Assembly: GCF_030407815.1 (NCBI RefSeq)
Contig: NZ_JASDCS010000004.1
Location: 77,242 to 141,241 of the forward strand
DNA length: 64,000 bases
Reading direction: 5' to 3'
Origin: Psychrobacter sp. APC 3281
GTDB lineage: Bacteria > Pseudomonadota > Gammaproteobacteria > Pseudomonadales > Moraxellaceae
Shown: positions 1 to 9,472 of the stretch, one piece after another
Layout: each line of letters begins with the position of its first letter
Numbering within the stretch: position 1 is the first letter of the stretch
Position numbers and translations under genes: made by a program
Notes under the pieces: generated by a model
Told to the model about the DNA's origin: nothing
Seen by the model: the letters and a program-made list of their open reading frames with translations, nothing else
The model's database searches: none

Positions 1-408
1 ATCGCGTTCTAAGTCCCAGCCATGTACCGCATCGATATCATGTTGTAGGGTCGCCATGTGCTCACAGGCATCCATATCGCCATTCGCACACATATCGACT
101 TGCTTATTATAGTTAATGAGCAAATCAGCCGTGCGACGACTACCACCCATAACGATGTCTAATATGCGACCACTGGTCTCGGGAACGTCTTGCTCTAGCA
201 TCGCTACACGCATACTACTGTTGGTAATAATCTCGCCACTGTCAGGCTGCAATGAGCCATTGATCAGTTTAAACAAAGTAGATTTACCTTCGCCGTTGCG
301 GCCAATCAAGCACACACGCTCGCCTGTATTGATAGAAAAATCAATACCATCAAGAACAGGCGCGACGCCAAAGGCTAAGTGAATGTCTTTTAAATGAATC
401 AGTGCCAT
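1..408 (-). CDS. uup: ABC-F family ATPase, Uup-like (N-terminal part, cut by window edge)
   Basis: This is the first 136 codons of an ABC-F protein, a soluble tandem-ATPase family that acts on ribosomes or branched DNA intermediates and has no membrane domain. Reading leftward from the ATG at 408, the protein begins MALIHLKDIHLAFGVAPVLD and has a Walker A motif GRNGEGKS at residues 36-43, followed by the typical LINGSLQPDSGEI stretch. The N-terminal start directly on the ABC domain, without transmembrane segments, is typical of ABC-F proteins. The start 'MALI' resembles Uup rather than EttA, but the discriminating linker and C-terminal domain lie outside the window. The gene is truncated by the window, not broken. 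Confidence 0.85.
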   Translation of the reverse strand, partial: MALIHLKDIHLAFGVAPVLDGIDFSINTGERVCLIGRNGEGKSTLFKLINGSLQPDSGEIITNSSMRVAMLEQDVPETSGRILDIVMGGSRRTADLLINYNKQVDMCANGDMDACEHMATLQHDIDAVHGWDLERD

Positions 409-648
409 AGAGTATCTTAAGCTTATATAATAGTGAGGTAGGGGTTGTTGCAAAATTGCCTGCAGTATAACATGCCACCGCATCACTGTAGTGGGAGTAA
501 ATAGTTTTATCAGTACTATTTATTGCTTTTACTAATGGATGCTATTTAACGACTATTATTATAGATTTATCTCTAATCTACAGTACTCCTTGAACCCCTT
601 AATAATCCATTCTTTCACTTTAATACTTACTATGATCTAGAGAAAAAT

Positions 649-906
649 ATGAACCAATCTAAAACTACAACCGATACTTCTACAGTGCAAGATGATCTGC
701 AAGCCCAAGTAATCGATTTGCAAATGAGCCTCGCGCACCTTGAAGTTACCGTCGAACGACTGGATGACGTAATCACGCGACAAGACAAAGATATTCATAC
801 GCTGCAACGTCAACTACAGCTGATTTATAAACAGATTGAGGGTCAAGATACGGAAAGTGGCATTGCACCATTCGATGTAATGGCAGACAGACCGCCACAT
901 TATTGA
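649..906 (+). CDS. slyX: SlyX family protein
   Basis: A short (85 aa) coiled-coil protein of the SlyX family, whose biochemical role is unknown. Residues about 18-65 form an uninterrupted heptad-rich helix (LQAQVIDLQMSLAHLEVTVE and onward), and the C-terminus ends in PPHY, a signature of the family. SlyX proteins are usually 70-80 aa, so the length fits. It is a single-gene unit on the plus strand, divergent from the uup-like gene. The ATG is preceded by an A-rich AGAGAAAA stretch that can serve as a weak ribosome-binding site. Confidence 0.85.
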   Translation: MNQSKTTTDTSTVQDDLQAQVIDLQMSLAHLEVTVERLDDVITRQDKDIHTLQRQLQLIYKQIEGQDTESGIAPFDVMADRPPHY

Positions 907-1020
907 TAAGTAAGATTTGGAAAGAAAATCTTTTAATAACGGAAAATATATACGTATTTTTATATATAGATACTGTTTAATGACTATGTGGTCATAATAT
1001 GGGAATAATGTGTTTTTGTA

Positions 1021-1039
1021 GTTGTTTTAGTGTTAAAAA
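1021..1039 (+). promoter_or_regulatory. conserved block upstream of porin copy 1
   Basis: GTTGTTTTAGTGTTAAAAA lies about 87 bp before the start of the first FadL-type gene. It recurs with one mismatch at 2590-2608 before the second. The flanking sequence is diverged, so this block is a candidate operator or promoter element shared by the two paralogues. Confidence 0.4.
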
Positions 1040-1125
1040 ATCTTTACTATCTTCCACCTCGGATACTGATTACCTATTAATACTGGGTAAAACAGTAAAA
1101 CAATGCGGATGTTTGGAGATATAAA

Positions 1126-2337
1126 ATGCGCCACACCTTTCATTTAAAAACTCTTGCAGTAGCTATTGCTACTCTTTCTGTTGCTAGCGTCGCTAGTGCT
1201 GCTGGCCTTGATCGCTCAGGCCAAGATATCACCGCATTCCTACAAGACGGCACTTATGCAGAAGCTGTCTACACTTATATCGATGCTGACGTTACCGGTA
1301 AAGATACCTCAGGTAATAAGATCGATGACATCGCAGAGTCTTATGACTTTTTCCGTTATGGCGTAAAAACAGATATCAACGATACATTCAGTGTTGGTAT
1401 TTTATATGACGAGCCTTTCGGTGCAGCAGCTGATTATAGTGGTGATAATAACTTTGTAGATGCAAGCGGTGAAGGTACTAATGTAGAAGTACGCACTGAA
1501 AGCATTACAGCTATCGTAGGTGCTAAGTTTGGTGAAAATAAAAACTTTCAAGTATACGGCGGTCCAGTGGCCCAACGTGTACAAGCTGATGTAAAGTTAC
1601 GTGGTACCGCTTATAGTGCTGCTAACGGCTATACGACACATATTAGCCCAGATCAAGATTACGGTTACATTGCAGGCGTAGCTTATAGTAAGCCTGAAAT
1701 CGCGTTGAAAGCTGCCTTGACATATCGCTCAGAAATTGAACACAACGCACAATCATCTGAAATCTATCCTATTGTAGGTACTGGCGCTATACCAGCTCCC
1801 ATCGAATCTGCATTAGGTCTTTCAGCACAGAGAAATGATAGTATTGAAATCACTACGCCTAAATCAGTTAACTTTGATTTTCAAACTGGTATCAACCCTA
1901 CAACCCTAGCAACTGCCAAAGTACGCTGGGTACCATGGAGTGATTTTGCTATCGTACCATCACTATATAATGATGTTAGCAAGGTTTCGACTCGGGATGA
2001 TAAGGGATTAGCGTTAGTTAGCTATGATGACGACCAATGGCAAGTAGAGCTAGGGTTGGCCAAGCGTGTCGCGCCAGCACTTGCTGTCAGTGGTACTGTT
2101 GGTTGGGACAGTGGTGCAGGCAACCCTGTCACTTCGTTAGGTCCTATCGAAGGCTATTATAGCGCTGGTCTTGGTGCGAAATATAATGTGACCGAGAACT
2201 GGGCAGTATCTGCTGGTGGTAAATACTTATGGTTCGGTGATGCCAAAGGTCAAATCCCAACTAAGACGATCGTTAGTGATTTCGAAAGTAACGATGGTTT
2301 TGTATTAGGTGTAAAGGTATCTTACCAAGCTCAGTAA
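1126..2337 (+). CDS. OmpP1/FadL-type outer-membrane transport protein, copy 1
   Basis: A 403-aa outer-membrane beta-barrel of the OmpP1/FadL/TodX family, which moves hydrophobic compounds such as long-chain fatty acids across the outer membrane. A signal peptide covers residues 1 to about 25, ending in ASAAG. The mature start GLDRSGQDITAFLQDGTYAE matches the N-terminal hatch region of FadL-like proteins, and the rest alternates short polar/aromatic strands. It lacks a terminal aromatic residue (it ends SYQAQ), which is unusual for a barrel. It is followed by an intrinsic terminator and then by a close paralogue, so the two appear to be separate transcription units. The substrate cannot be read from the sequence. 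Confidence 0.85.
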   Translation: MRHTFHLKTLAVAIATLSVASVASAAGLDRSGQDITAFLQDGTYAEAVYTYIDADVTGKDTSGNKIDDIAESYDFFRYGVKTDINDTFSVGILYDEPFGAAADYSGDNNFVDASGEGTNVEVRTESITAIVGAKFGENKNFQVYGGPVAQRVQADVKLRGTAYSAANGYTTHISPDQDYGYIAGVAYSKPEIALKAALTYRSEIEHNAQSSEIYPIVGTGAIPAPIESALGLSAQRNDSIEITTPKSVNFDFQTGINPTTLATAKVRWVPWSDFAIVPSLYNDVSKVSTRDDKGLALVSYDDDQWQVELGLAKRVAPALAVSGTVGWDSGAGNPVTSLGPIEGYYSAGLGAKYNVTENWAVSAGGKYLWFGDAKGQIPTKTIVSDFESNDGFVLGVKVSYQAQ

Positions 2338-2380
2338 TTCACAACTTAGCTATATAGCAAATTTTTTAAATGTTATTGAT

Positions 2381-2411
2381 AAAAAAGCGACCCTTCAAGA
2401 GTCGCTTTTTT
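2381..2411 (+). terminator. intrinsic terminator after porin copy 1
   Basis: The arms AAAAAAGCGAC (2381-2391) and GTCGCTTTTTT (2401-2411) form a stem followed by a T run. It lies 43 bp after the stop codon. Confidence 0.85.
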
Positions 2412-2589
2412 TTGTGAACGATTTCTTAATAAAAATATATTTAGAAAGTTTTAAGAAAAGTAAATAGTTGCTTGCTATTAATAAGTATTATATCGAAAAT
2501 CATAATAGAGGCGAGAAGTAAACGTCAACTTTCTATATATATCTTATTTGTACTGTTCAGTCATAATTGAGAAATAAAGCACTTTAATT

Positions 2590-2608
2590 GTTGTTTTAGT
2601 GTCAAAAA
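2590..2608 (+). promoter_or_regulatory. conserved block upstream of porin copy 2
   Basis: GTTGTTTTAGTGTCAAAAA, 18 of 19 bases identical to the block before porin copy 1, here about 112 bp before the start codon. The immediate leader TTGGAGATATA before each ATG is also shared. This suggests common regulation or a relic of tandem duplication. Confidence 0.4.
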
Positions 2609-2720
2609 GGCATTAGTATTCAACTTAGGACACGACTTTGATACTCTCAATGTTAAGCGCAGCAATGCTATATATTGATTATTAAAGTAGTAATACAACA
2701 AGGACCGTTGGAGATATACA

Positions 2721-4049
2721 ATGCGCACTACCTTTCACTTGAAAACCCTTGCAGTAGCGATCGCTACTCTCTCTATCGCTAGCATGACTAATGCTGCTGG
2801 TCTTGATCGTTCAGGTCAGGATGTCACCGCCTTTTTTCAAGACGGTACTTACGCTGAAGCCGTTTATACCTATATTGATGCCGATGTAAGTGGTTACGAT
2901 AGTGCTAATGTTAACCCTGCTCAAAATGCTTACGAACGTGGTAATAAAACGGGTGATATTGCTGAAGCTTATGACTTTTTCCGTTATGGTGTAAAAACTG
3001 ATATTAACGATACATTTAGTATTGGCCTGCTATATGATGAGCCTTTCGGTGCTGCGGCTGAATATACTCAAAGCAATTTTGTCGCTAACGATGACGGTAT
3101 AGTGGCTAATGCTACTACTTTAGGCGGTCAAGGTGTAGATGGACTAACAGCGGGAGGCATAGCCACAGCACAAGACTTTACAGCGGGTGAAAATACCAAT
3201 GTGGAGGTTCGTAGTCAAAGCCTAACAGGTATTCTTGGTATGAAATTTGGCGCTAATAAAAATTTCCAAATTTATGGTGGTCCAGTTGCACAGCGCATTG
3301 AATCTACAACGAAGCTACGTGGTCTTGCTTACGGTCCAGCCACTGGCTATACGTCAAACAGCAATCCTGATATGGACTATGGTTATATAGCAGGTATTGC
3401 CTACAGTAAGCCTGAAATCGCATTAAAAGCTGCATTGACATATCGTTCCGAAATTGATCATAGTATAGAAATATCTGAAACTTATCCTATAGCAGCTATT
3501 CTAGGAGGCGCTTCTACTCCAGAACAAATAGCAGCTGGAGGAACTCAAGTTAGTAATTATGAAATTACTACGCCTAAATCGGTCAATTTTGATTTCCAAA
3601 CAGGTATCAATCCTACGACATTAGCAACAGCAAAAGTACGCTGGGTACCGTGGAGTGACTTTGTAATCACCCCACCACTATATAATGAAGTTAGTAAAAG
3701 AAATTATGGTCCTGATGGTCTAAACTTAGTTGAGTACGAAGATGATCAGTGGCAAGTAGAGCTAGGCTTAGCTAAGCGTGTTGCACCCGCACTTGCTATT
3801 AGCGGAACAGTTGGTTGGGACAGTGGTGCCGGTGATCCAACGACATCGTTAGGTCCTGTCGATGGTTACTATAGTGTGGGTCTTGGTGCTAAGTATAACG
3901 TGACTGAAAACTGGGCAGTGTCAGCTGGTGGTAAATATTTATGGTTCGGTGATGCTCAAGGTCGATTACCAACAGGTAAAATTGTTGGTGACTTCCAAGA
4001 CAATGATGGCTATATCGCTGGTGTAAAACTTTCTTATCAAGGTAAATAG
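2721..4049 (+). CDS. OmpP1/FadL-type outer-membrane transport protein, copy 2
   Basis: A 442-aa paralogue of the preceding gene, with the same signal peptide layout (cleavage near residue 25 after TNAAG) and the same N-terminal GLDRSGQDVTAFFQDGTYAE. The two proteins are nearly identical in long blocks, for example ITTPKSVNFDFQTGINPTTL and AKYNVTENWAVSAGGKYLWF. Copy 2 carries an extra segment of roughly 25-30 residues near residues 125-155 (Gly/Thr-rich), plus smaller insertions that look like extracellular loop changes. It ends in SYQGK, again without a terminal aromatic residue. This is a recent tandem duplication with loop divergence. A different substrate or phage/antibody-exposed surface is possible but not shown. 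Confidence 0.85.
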   Translation: MRTTFHLKTLAVAIATLSIASMTNAAGLDRSGQDVTAFFQDGTYAEAVYTYIDADVSGYDSANVNPAQNAYERGNKTGDIAEAYDFFRYGVKTDINDTFSIGLLYDEPFGAAAEYTQSNFVANDDGIVANATTLGGQGVDGLTAGGIATAQDFTAGENTNVEVRSQSLTGILGMKFGANKNFQIYGGPVAQRIESTTKLRGLAYGPATGYTSNSNPDMDYGYIAGIAYSKPEIALKAALTYRSEIDHSIEISETYPIAAILGGASTPEQIAAGGTQVSNYEITTPKSVNFDFQTGINPTTLATAKVRWVPWSDFVITPPLYNEVSKRNYGPDGLNLVEYEDDQWQVELGLAKRVAPALAISGTVGWDSGAGDPTTSLGPVDGYYSVGLGAKYNVTENWAVSAGGKYLWFGDAQGRLPTGKIVGDFQDNDGYIAGVKLSYQGK

Positions 4050-4074
4050 CCTCTTTATATAACTGCTGAACAAT

Positions 4075-4105
4075 AAAAAAGCGACCTATCATAGGTCGCT
4101 TTTTT
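4075..4105 (+). terminator. intrinsic terminator after porin copy 2
   Basis: Stem GCGACCTAT / ATAGGTCGC (4081-4089 with 4091-4099) flanked by six A and six T. It starts 26 bp after the stop codon and can work on both strands. Confidence 0.88.
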
Positions 4106-4543
4106 GTGGGTTTTCTATTACCTATTTGACTGTAAGTTCTCAAATATAGATAGAACAGCAAATATAATCTTTATAGTATTAATTCATATAGCACGACTAC
4201 ATTTTATTTGCCTAGTTTAGCTTAGTGTCCATATACAGCAAATACCCTTGCATTTAAGAACCTATACGCACTCGTACCTTACCGAATGAGTTGTTAATAA
4301 CGTAGCATACTTGAGGTACACAAGGAAAAGATCTAAATAGATAATCAAATGTGATATTAAGAAAAGAAGTATTGTTGATAAAGGCTTACTTCGTAAAAGT
4401 GAGCAGCAGTTGGACTGCCAAATAGGCTAGGACAATCTGGCTTAGTATATCCATCACAGAGCTATCCATACTACTGTCTCATTGATCATAAGTTCTCATG
4501 GTTTGATACTGTAGTAGATTGCATATATTAAATCGTTACTTAT
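4106..4543. other. intergenic, no gene seen
   Basis: AT-rich spacer between the convergent porin copy 2 and putP genes, bounded by a terminator at each end. I see no convincing reading frame, RNA or repeat. Confidence 0.5.
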
Positions 4544-4578
4544 AAAAAAACCTCGTCACTATTGGCGAGGTTTTTTTT
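4544..4578 (-). terminator. intrinsic terminator of putP
   Basis: The arms AAAAAAACCTCG (4544-4555) and CGAGGTTTTTTT (4566-4577) form a strong stem. It is 31 bp past the putP stop on the minus strand. Confidence 0.88.
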
Positions 4579-4608
4579 ATAGCAATAGGCTTAAGACATT
4601 ACGTAAAC

Positions 4609-6108
4609 TTATTTGTTTAAGTTCAGCTCCATCTCTTTGTACTTAGCAGAAACTGAAGGTCTTGGGCCACCAGTCATGATACTAACGGCAAAGATAGCGA
4701 TAGTACTTAAGATAAAGCCTGGAACGATAGCATATAACCAGCTATTTAGTGCCATACCATCTACTTGGAAAGGACCATAAATCCATAGGATAACAGTCAA
4801 CGCACCAACAACCATACCGGCAACAGCACCATTACGGTTCATACCACGCCATGTAAGGCTGAAGATAACCAATGGACCAAACGCAGCACCAAATCCTGCC
4901 CATGCGTTAGAAACTAGGTTCAATACTGAGCTATCTGGGTTAGACGCTAGCATAATGGCAACGATAGCAACGATAATAACTGAGATACGACCAACCAATA
5001 CCTGGCGAGCTTCTGGAGCATCTTTATCAAAGAATAGTTTGTATACATCTTTGGTTAAAGAGCTTGATACAACCAATAGCTGTGATGAGATAGTACTCAT
5101 AATTGCTGCTAAAATAGCTGCCAATAGGAAGCCTGAAACCAATGGATGGAACAAGAACTGAGTGAATACTAAGAAGATAGTCTCAGGATCATCCAGCGTC
5201 ATCGCAGTTTTTTGTACGTAGGCACGACCAGCAAAACCAGTCATTAGTGAACCAATAAGACTCACAACCATCCAGCTCATACCGATATTACGTGCAGTCG
5301 GTACATCTCTCACTGAACGAATCGCCATAAAACGTACGATAATATGCGGTTGGCCAAAGTAACCTAAACCCCATGCCATTAACGAAATAATACCAATGAC
5401 ACTCATACCGCTAGTAACGTCTAAAAGGGTAGGGTCGATATTTCTAACCGCTTCTGTCGTAGCTGAAATACCACCAAGATCAGTAAAGGCAACGACAGGT
5501 ACGATTACCATGGCAAACAGCATGATAACGCCCTGTACGAAATCGGTCATAGATACCGCTAAGAAACCACCGAATAACGTATAAGCCACAACCACACCAG
5601 CAGTAACCCATAGGCCAGTGCTATATGAGAGGTTAAGTGAGCTTTCGAAGAGTTTACCACCACCTACAAGACTTGCAGCGGTATATACAGTAAAGAATAG
5701 AATGATGACCACTGCTGAAATGACGCGTAGCATATGCGACTTGTCTTCAAAGCGGTTGGCAAAATAATCAGGTAGGGTGATAGCGTTGTCAGCCACTTCG
5801 GTATAAACACGAAGGCGAGGTGCTACGATGAGATAGTTTAGTAATGCACCTAATGTCAAACCTAGCGCAATCCAAATACTGACCACACCATCGGCAAACA
5901 TATAACCAGGTAAGCCAAGTAGTAACCAACCTGACATATCTGATGCACCTGCAGAAAGTGCGGTTACTGCTGGGCCTAAGTTACGACCCCCTAACATATA
6001 GCCTTCAGTATCATTGGCTTGCTTAAAATAAGCGTAAACACCAATCCCAATCATCACTAAGAAATAGGCGCCGAGTGATATCAGCACGCCACTAGAAACT
6101 CCGTTCAT
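4609..6108 (-). CDS. putP: sodium/proline symporter PutP
   Basis: A 499-aa sodium:solute symporter (SSS family) of the PutP type, importing L-proline with Na+ across the inner membrane. It has about 13 hydrophobic segments. Family hallmarks include GASDMSGWLLLGLPGYMFADG near residues 54-74, the TM6-region SLMAWGLGYFGQPHIIVRFM, and the loop STISSQLLVVSSSLTKDVYK near residue 340. The length matches E. coli PutP (502 aa). No putA lies nearby, so uptake for osmoprotection or nutrition cannot be told apart from context. It is transcribed alone and has its own terminator. Confidence 0.93.
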   Translation of the reverse strand: MNGVSSGVLISLGAYFLVMIGIGVYAYFKQANDTEGYMLGGRNLGPAVTALSAGASDMSGWLLLGLPGYMFADGVVSIWIALGLTLGALLNYLIVAPRLRVYTEVADNAITLPDYFANRFEDKSHMLRVISAVVIILFFTVYTAASLVGGGKLFESSLNLSYSTGLWVTAGVVVAYTLFGGFLAVSMTDFVQGVIMLFAMVIVPVVAFTDLGGISATTEAVRNIDPTLLDVTSGMSVIGIISLMAWGLGYFGQPHIIVRFMAIRSVRDVPTARNIGMSWMVVSLIGSLMTGFAGRAYVQKTAMTLDDPETIFLVFTQFLFHPLVSGFLLAAILAAIMSTISSQLLVVSSSLTKDVYKLFFDKDAPEARQVLVGRISVIIVAIVAIMLASNPDSSVLNLVSNAWAGFGAAFGPLVIFSLTWRGMNRNGAVAGMVVGALTVILWIYGPFQVDGMALNSWLYAIVPGFILSTIAIFAVSIMTGGPRPSVSAKYKEMELNLNK

Positions 6109-6203
6109 ATAAATTGTCCTTAACCAACATGGTTGGCTGTAATTATTTTTTAACTATAAAAGTTTTGTCCTGCAAGGCGATGTTCAAAACAATATTTAAA
6201 GAC

Positions 6204-6239
6204 AAAAAAAGCCATTAATTGAGACATAATGGCTTTTTT
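6204..6239 (-). terminator. intrinsic terminator-like hairpin between lysR and putP
   Basis: GCCATTA / TAATGGC (6211-6217 with 6227-6233), flanked by seven A and six T. It lies about 330 bp past the LysR stop and 96 bp before putP, both on the minus strand. It probably insulates putP from upstream transcription. Confidence 0.65.
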
Positions 6240-6565
6240 CAGTATCTTCTGTAGTTTTATATGATTGATATTGTTCTATGGCTAGCACTCATATAGAGAT
6301 AGAGAACAACGGGAACATCGCATTCCACTTATCTATTGTTATTGCTCGCATCTGCTATTTATATATGAGTATTAGCAACCTACATCATCAATCTAAACCA
6401 TTAAACCTACTGTTAACCATCATATCTTACTAGAAGTATTCAATATATGACTATCAGTGTCCTTGTGGTAAATTTTTGTTATAAAAGCAACGTCAAGCGT
6501 ATTATAACGCATGAGAGTCACAAATGCGAATAGCTTAATTCTTAGACTGTTATAGTGAGCTCTTT
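6240..6565. other. intergenic, no gene seen
   Basis: AT-rich spacer downstream of the minus-strand LysR gene. I find no supported ORF or RNA here. Confidence 0.5.
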
Positions 6566-7438
6566 TTATTCAATAGGCGCAAGTAAGTCTAGTAGGGCGG
6601 TCACGCTGCTAGATTGAGTTAATTTTGGATTGATAACCACACCTAAATAGCGTTGTAATTCAATGTTGTCGGCCATATCGATACGTTCCAAGTCTTGACT
6701 GACCATAGTTTGCGGAAGTACTGACCAACCCAGTCCAACAGAAACCAGCATCCTAATGGATTCAAGCGGATTGGTACTCATCGTGGCATAAGGTTTTAGG
6801 TTATGTTTGGCAAACTCAGCCAAAGTAATCTGACTGGTAAAGGTATTAGCAGAAGGTAAAATAGCAGGATAGCGTGCTAACTGCTCTAAAGTGACATTAG
6901 ACTTGGTTGCCAAAGGTGACAAAGTACCCGTCATAAAATAAAGTGGATCTGACCAAAGCGTGTGATAGGTCAGGCGTTTATCGTATACAGGAGGTAGCGT
7001 GACAAATGCTAACGATAAATCACCATCTAATACGGCTTTATGTGCTTTTTCTGAATCGACAAAATGAACTTCTAACTGAACAGCGGGATAAGTCTGAATA
7101 AAATGCTTAAGCACGGGTGCTAGATGATGCAAACCAATATGATGGCTCGTGCCGATCACAAGTTTGCCAGAGACGATATGCTGAGAATGCTGCAAGTTAA
7201 TCTTGAAGTTCTCATAATCTTCCAACCAACGTTTTGCATGCGGCAGCATCTCACTGGCCGCCTGCGTGGGTACAATCCCGCGGCCTACAGTATCAAATAA
7301 AGTAATGTTAAACTCATCTTCTAAGTTTTTGATGCGCTTACTGACGGCAGGCTGAGTGATGAACAGCTTTTCTGCGGCACCTGAAATACTGCCAGTGTGC
7401 ATAACGGTAACGAATGTCGTCAAGTTTGTGGTGTTCAA
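6566..7438 (-). CDS. LysR-family transcriptional regulator, divergent from leuC
   Basis: A 290-aa LysR-type regulator. An N-terminal winged helix-turn-helix spans residues about 1-60, with the signature SGAAEKLFITQPAVSKRIKNLEDEF, and a type 2 periplasmic-binding-like effector domain follows from about residue 90. It is transcribed away from leuC across a 474-bp intergenic region. A LysR gene in this position is a recurrent arrangement next to leuC in pseudomonads and Moraxellaceae, which makes control of leuCDB plausible. The effector is not readable from sequence. Confidence 0.88.
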   Translation of the reverse strand: MNTTNLTTFVTVMHTGSISGAAEKLFITQPAVSKRIKNLEDEFNITLFDTVGRGIVPTQAASEMLPHAKRWLEDYENFKINLQHSQHIVSGKLVIGTSHHIGLHHLAPVLKHFIQTYPAVQLEVHFVDSEKAHKAVLDGDLSLAFVTLPPVYDKRLTYHTLWSDPLYFMTGTLSPLATKSNVTLEQLARYPAILPSANTFTSQITLAEFAKHNLKPYATMSTNPLESIRMLVSVGLGWSVLPQTMVSQDLERIDMADNIELQRYLGVVINPKLTQSSSVTALLDLLAPIE

Positions 7439-7912
7439 ACGGATTTCCTTAGCTACTTTGTGAGCTATAAATAAAAGTGGGCTGAGCCAATTATAACGTA
7501 TTAGAAATAAAAGTTTGCATCTGGTTAAAAATCATCAATTATTATTATAGGATTTGCCTGCTATAATCACAAGACATCAAGGCGTATTGTCACATATTTA
7601 TTCTTTTAAGTTGATTATTTGCAGTCTCAAGCGTGTTTTCAGGCACTAATTACAGTCATAAGTCTAAAATTACTAATGAATAATATTTATACTACACAAA
7701 ATATAGCAATTCTAGAATATATATTTCAATATCATTGATTAAGTAGAAATTATTGCAAAGTGATGCTTTCACACAAATCATAAAGAGCTATCATGCGGTT
7801 AAATATAACATTATAGATAAATCTAATGGTTAATTGAACAAACAGAACCTTAGCTTACCAATAGGTGAGCAAGCGAAAATCAAGTCAGTAGTAATTAATA
7901 AAGGATAGCATC
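7439..7912. promoter_or_regulatory. divergent lysR/leuC regulatory region
   Basis: A 474-bp AT-rich region carrying the divergent promoters. A short hairpin, GCTTACC/GGTGAGC (7853-7859 with 7865-7871 approximately), sits about 45 bp before the leuC start. I found no leucine-rich leader peptide, so attenuation of the enterobacterial leu type is not supported. Control through the LysR protein is more likely. Confidence 0.45.
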
Positions 7913-9331
7913 ATGGCCGGTCAAACTTTATATGACAAACTTTGGAATGCTCACGAAGTCACCAAGCGTGACGACGGTTCGAGCTTAATTTATATCGATC
8001 GCCATCTGTTGCATGAAGTGACGAGTCCACAAGCGTTTGAAGGATTGGAGCTTGCCAATAGAGCACCATGGCGTCTGTCTGCCAATATCGCCAGTCCTGA
8101 CCACAATGTGCCAACAGTCACCAAAGAGCGCTCAGCAGGTGTCCCTGGTATTAAAGACAAGGTATCACGTCTGCAGGTTGTCACATTGGACGAGAACTGC
8201 ACCAAATTTGATATCGCAGAATTTACAATCAACGATGCGCGTCAAGGCATTTTGCATGTCGTTGGTCCTGAGCAAGGTCTTGTATTGCCAGGTATGACCG
8301 TTGTTTGCGGTGATTCGCACACAGCGACACATGGTGCACTTGGTTGCTTGGCACATGGTATCGGCACTTCTGAAGTTGAGCACGTATTGGCAACGCAGTG
8401 CTTGATTCAAAAGAAATCAAAAAACATGCAAATCCGCGTCACTGGTCAACTTGGTGCGGGCGTGACCTCAAAAGACGTCGTGCTGGCTATTATTGCAAAA
8501 ATTGGCACGGCAGGTGGCACAGGACATGCGATTGAATTTGCAGGTCAGGTGTTTGAAGACATGAGTATGGAAGGTCGTATGACCGTCTGTAACATGGCAA
8601 TTGAGGCTGGTGCTCGCGTAGGTATGGTGGCTGTTGATGATACGACGATAGATTATGTCAAAGGTCGTCCGTACGCGCCAAACGAGTCACAGTGGCCACA
8701 AGCTGAAGCCTACTGGCGTACATTGTATTCAGATGATGACGCAGTATTTGATACAGTGGTTGAGATCGATGGTAGCCAAATAGCACCGCAAGTATCTTGG
8801 GGTACTTCGCCTGAGATGGTCGTTGATATCACCCAATCGGTACCAACACCTGACCAAGCCATTGATGAAGCGCAAGAAGAGGGTTGGTTACGCGCTTATA
8901 CCTATATGGGCTTAGAAGCTGGCCAGAAAATCACGGACATTCAGCTTGATCGTATATTTATTGGCTCATGTACCAATTCGCGTATCGAAGATTTGCGGGA
9001 CGCTGCGGCAGTTATCAAAGGACGCAAAGTGGCTGATAATATCAAAGAAGCCATCGTTGTTGCAGGCTCTGGACAAGTAAAACTACAAGCAGAGGCTGAA
9101 GGTTTAGATGCTTTGTTTACCGAAGCAGGTTTTGAATGGCGCGAGCCGGGTTGTTCTATGTGTCTTGCCATGAATGCTGACAAACTTGAGCCGCAAGAGC
9201 ATTGTGCATCGACCTCTAATCGTAACTTTGAAGGTCGTCAGGGCAATGGTGGTCGTACGCATCTGGTCAGTCCAGCGATGGCTGCTGCAGCAGCGTTGGC
9301 AGGTCATTTTGTAGACGTTCGTACGTTTTAA
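7913..9331 (+). CDS. leuC: 3-isopropylmalate dehydratase large subunit
   Basis: A 472-aa aconitase-family large subunit that, with LeuD, isomerises 2-isopropylmalate to 3-isopropylmalate in leucine biosynthesis. The [4Fe-4S] ligands are visible as [14 protein letters not shown] and [11 protein letters not shown], and the family motif [15 protein letters not shown] is present. The length equals that of the usual proteobacterial LeuC. The ATG follows AAAGGATAGC, a good ribosome-binding site. leuD follows after 141 bp. Confidence 0.97.
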   Translation: MAGQTLYDKLWNAHEVTKRDDGSSLIYIDRHLLHEVTSPQAFEGLELANRAPWRLSANIASPDHNVPTVTKERSAGVPGIKDKVSRLQVVTLDENCTKFDIAEFTINDARQGILHVVGPEQGLVLPGMTVVCGDSHTATHGALGCLAHGIGTSEVEHVLATQCLIQKKSKNMQIRVTGQLGAGVTSKDVVLAIIAKIGTAGGTGHAIEFAGQVFEDMSMEGRMTVCNMAIEAGARVGMVAVDDTTIDYVKGRPYAPNESQWPQAEAYWRTLYSDDDAVFDTVVEIDGSQIAPQVSWGTSPEMVVDITQSVPTPDQAIDEAQEEGWLRAYTYMGLEAGQKITDIQLDRIFIGSCTNSRIEDLRDAAAVIKGRKVADNIKEAIVVAGSGQVKLQAEAEGLDALFTEAGFEWREPGCSMCLAMNADKLEPQEHCASTSNRNFEGRQGNGGRTHLVSPAMAAAAALAGHFVDVRTF

Positions 9332-9472
9332 GACTAATAATAAGTAGCTGACATCATGCTTATATCAACGATAAATATATGAGCATGGTGTCAAAACGGT
9401 AAAAATTTATTTACTGTTTAATACGCTTATCAAGATCATCAGCCAGCAAAAATATAATTGATAGGAAATTTT

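Noticed and set aside
116..382. Plus-strand frame antisense to the uup-like gene
   Set aside because: Runs opposite the clear ABC-F coding sequence and has no independent support.
7793..7816. Leucine leader peptide (MRLNITL) before leuC
   Set aside because: Only two Leu codons, no ribosome-binding site and no terminator/antiterminator pair.
9458..9472. TTG start for leuD
   Set aside because: Would cover the AGGAAA site; family start is at 9473.
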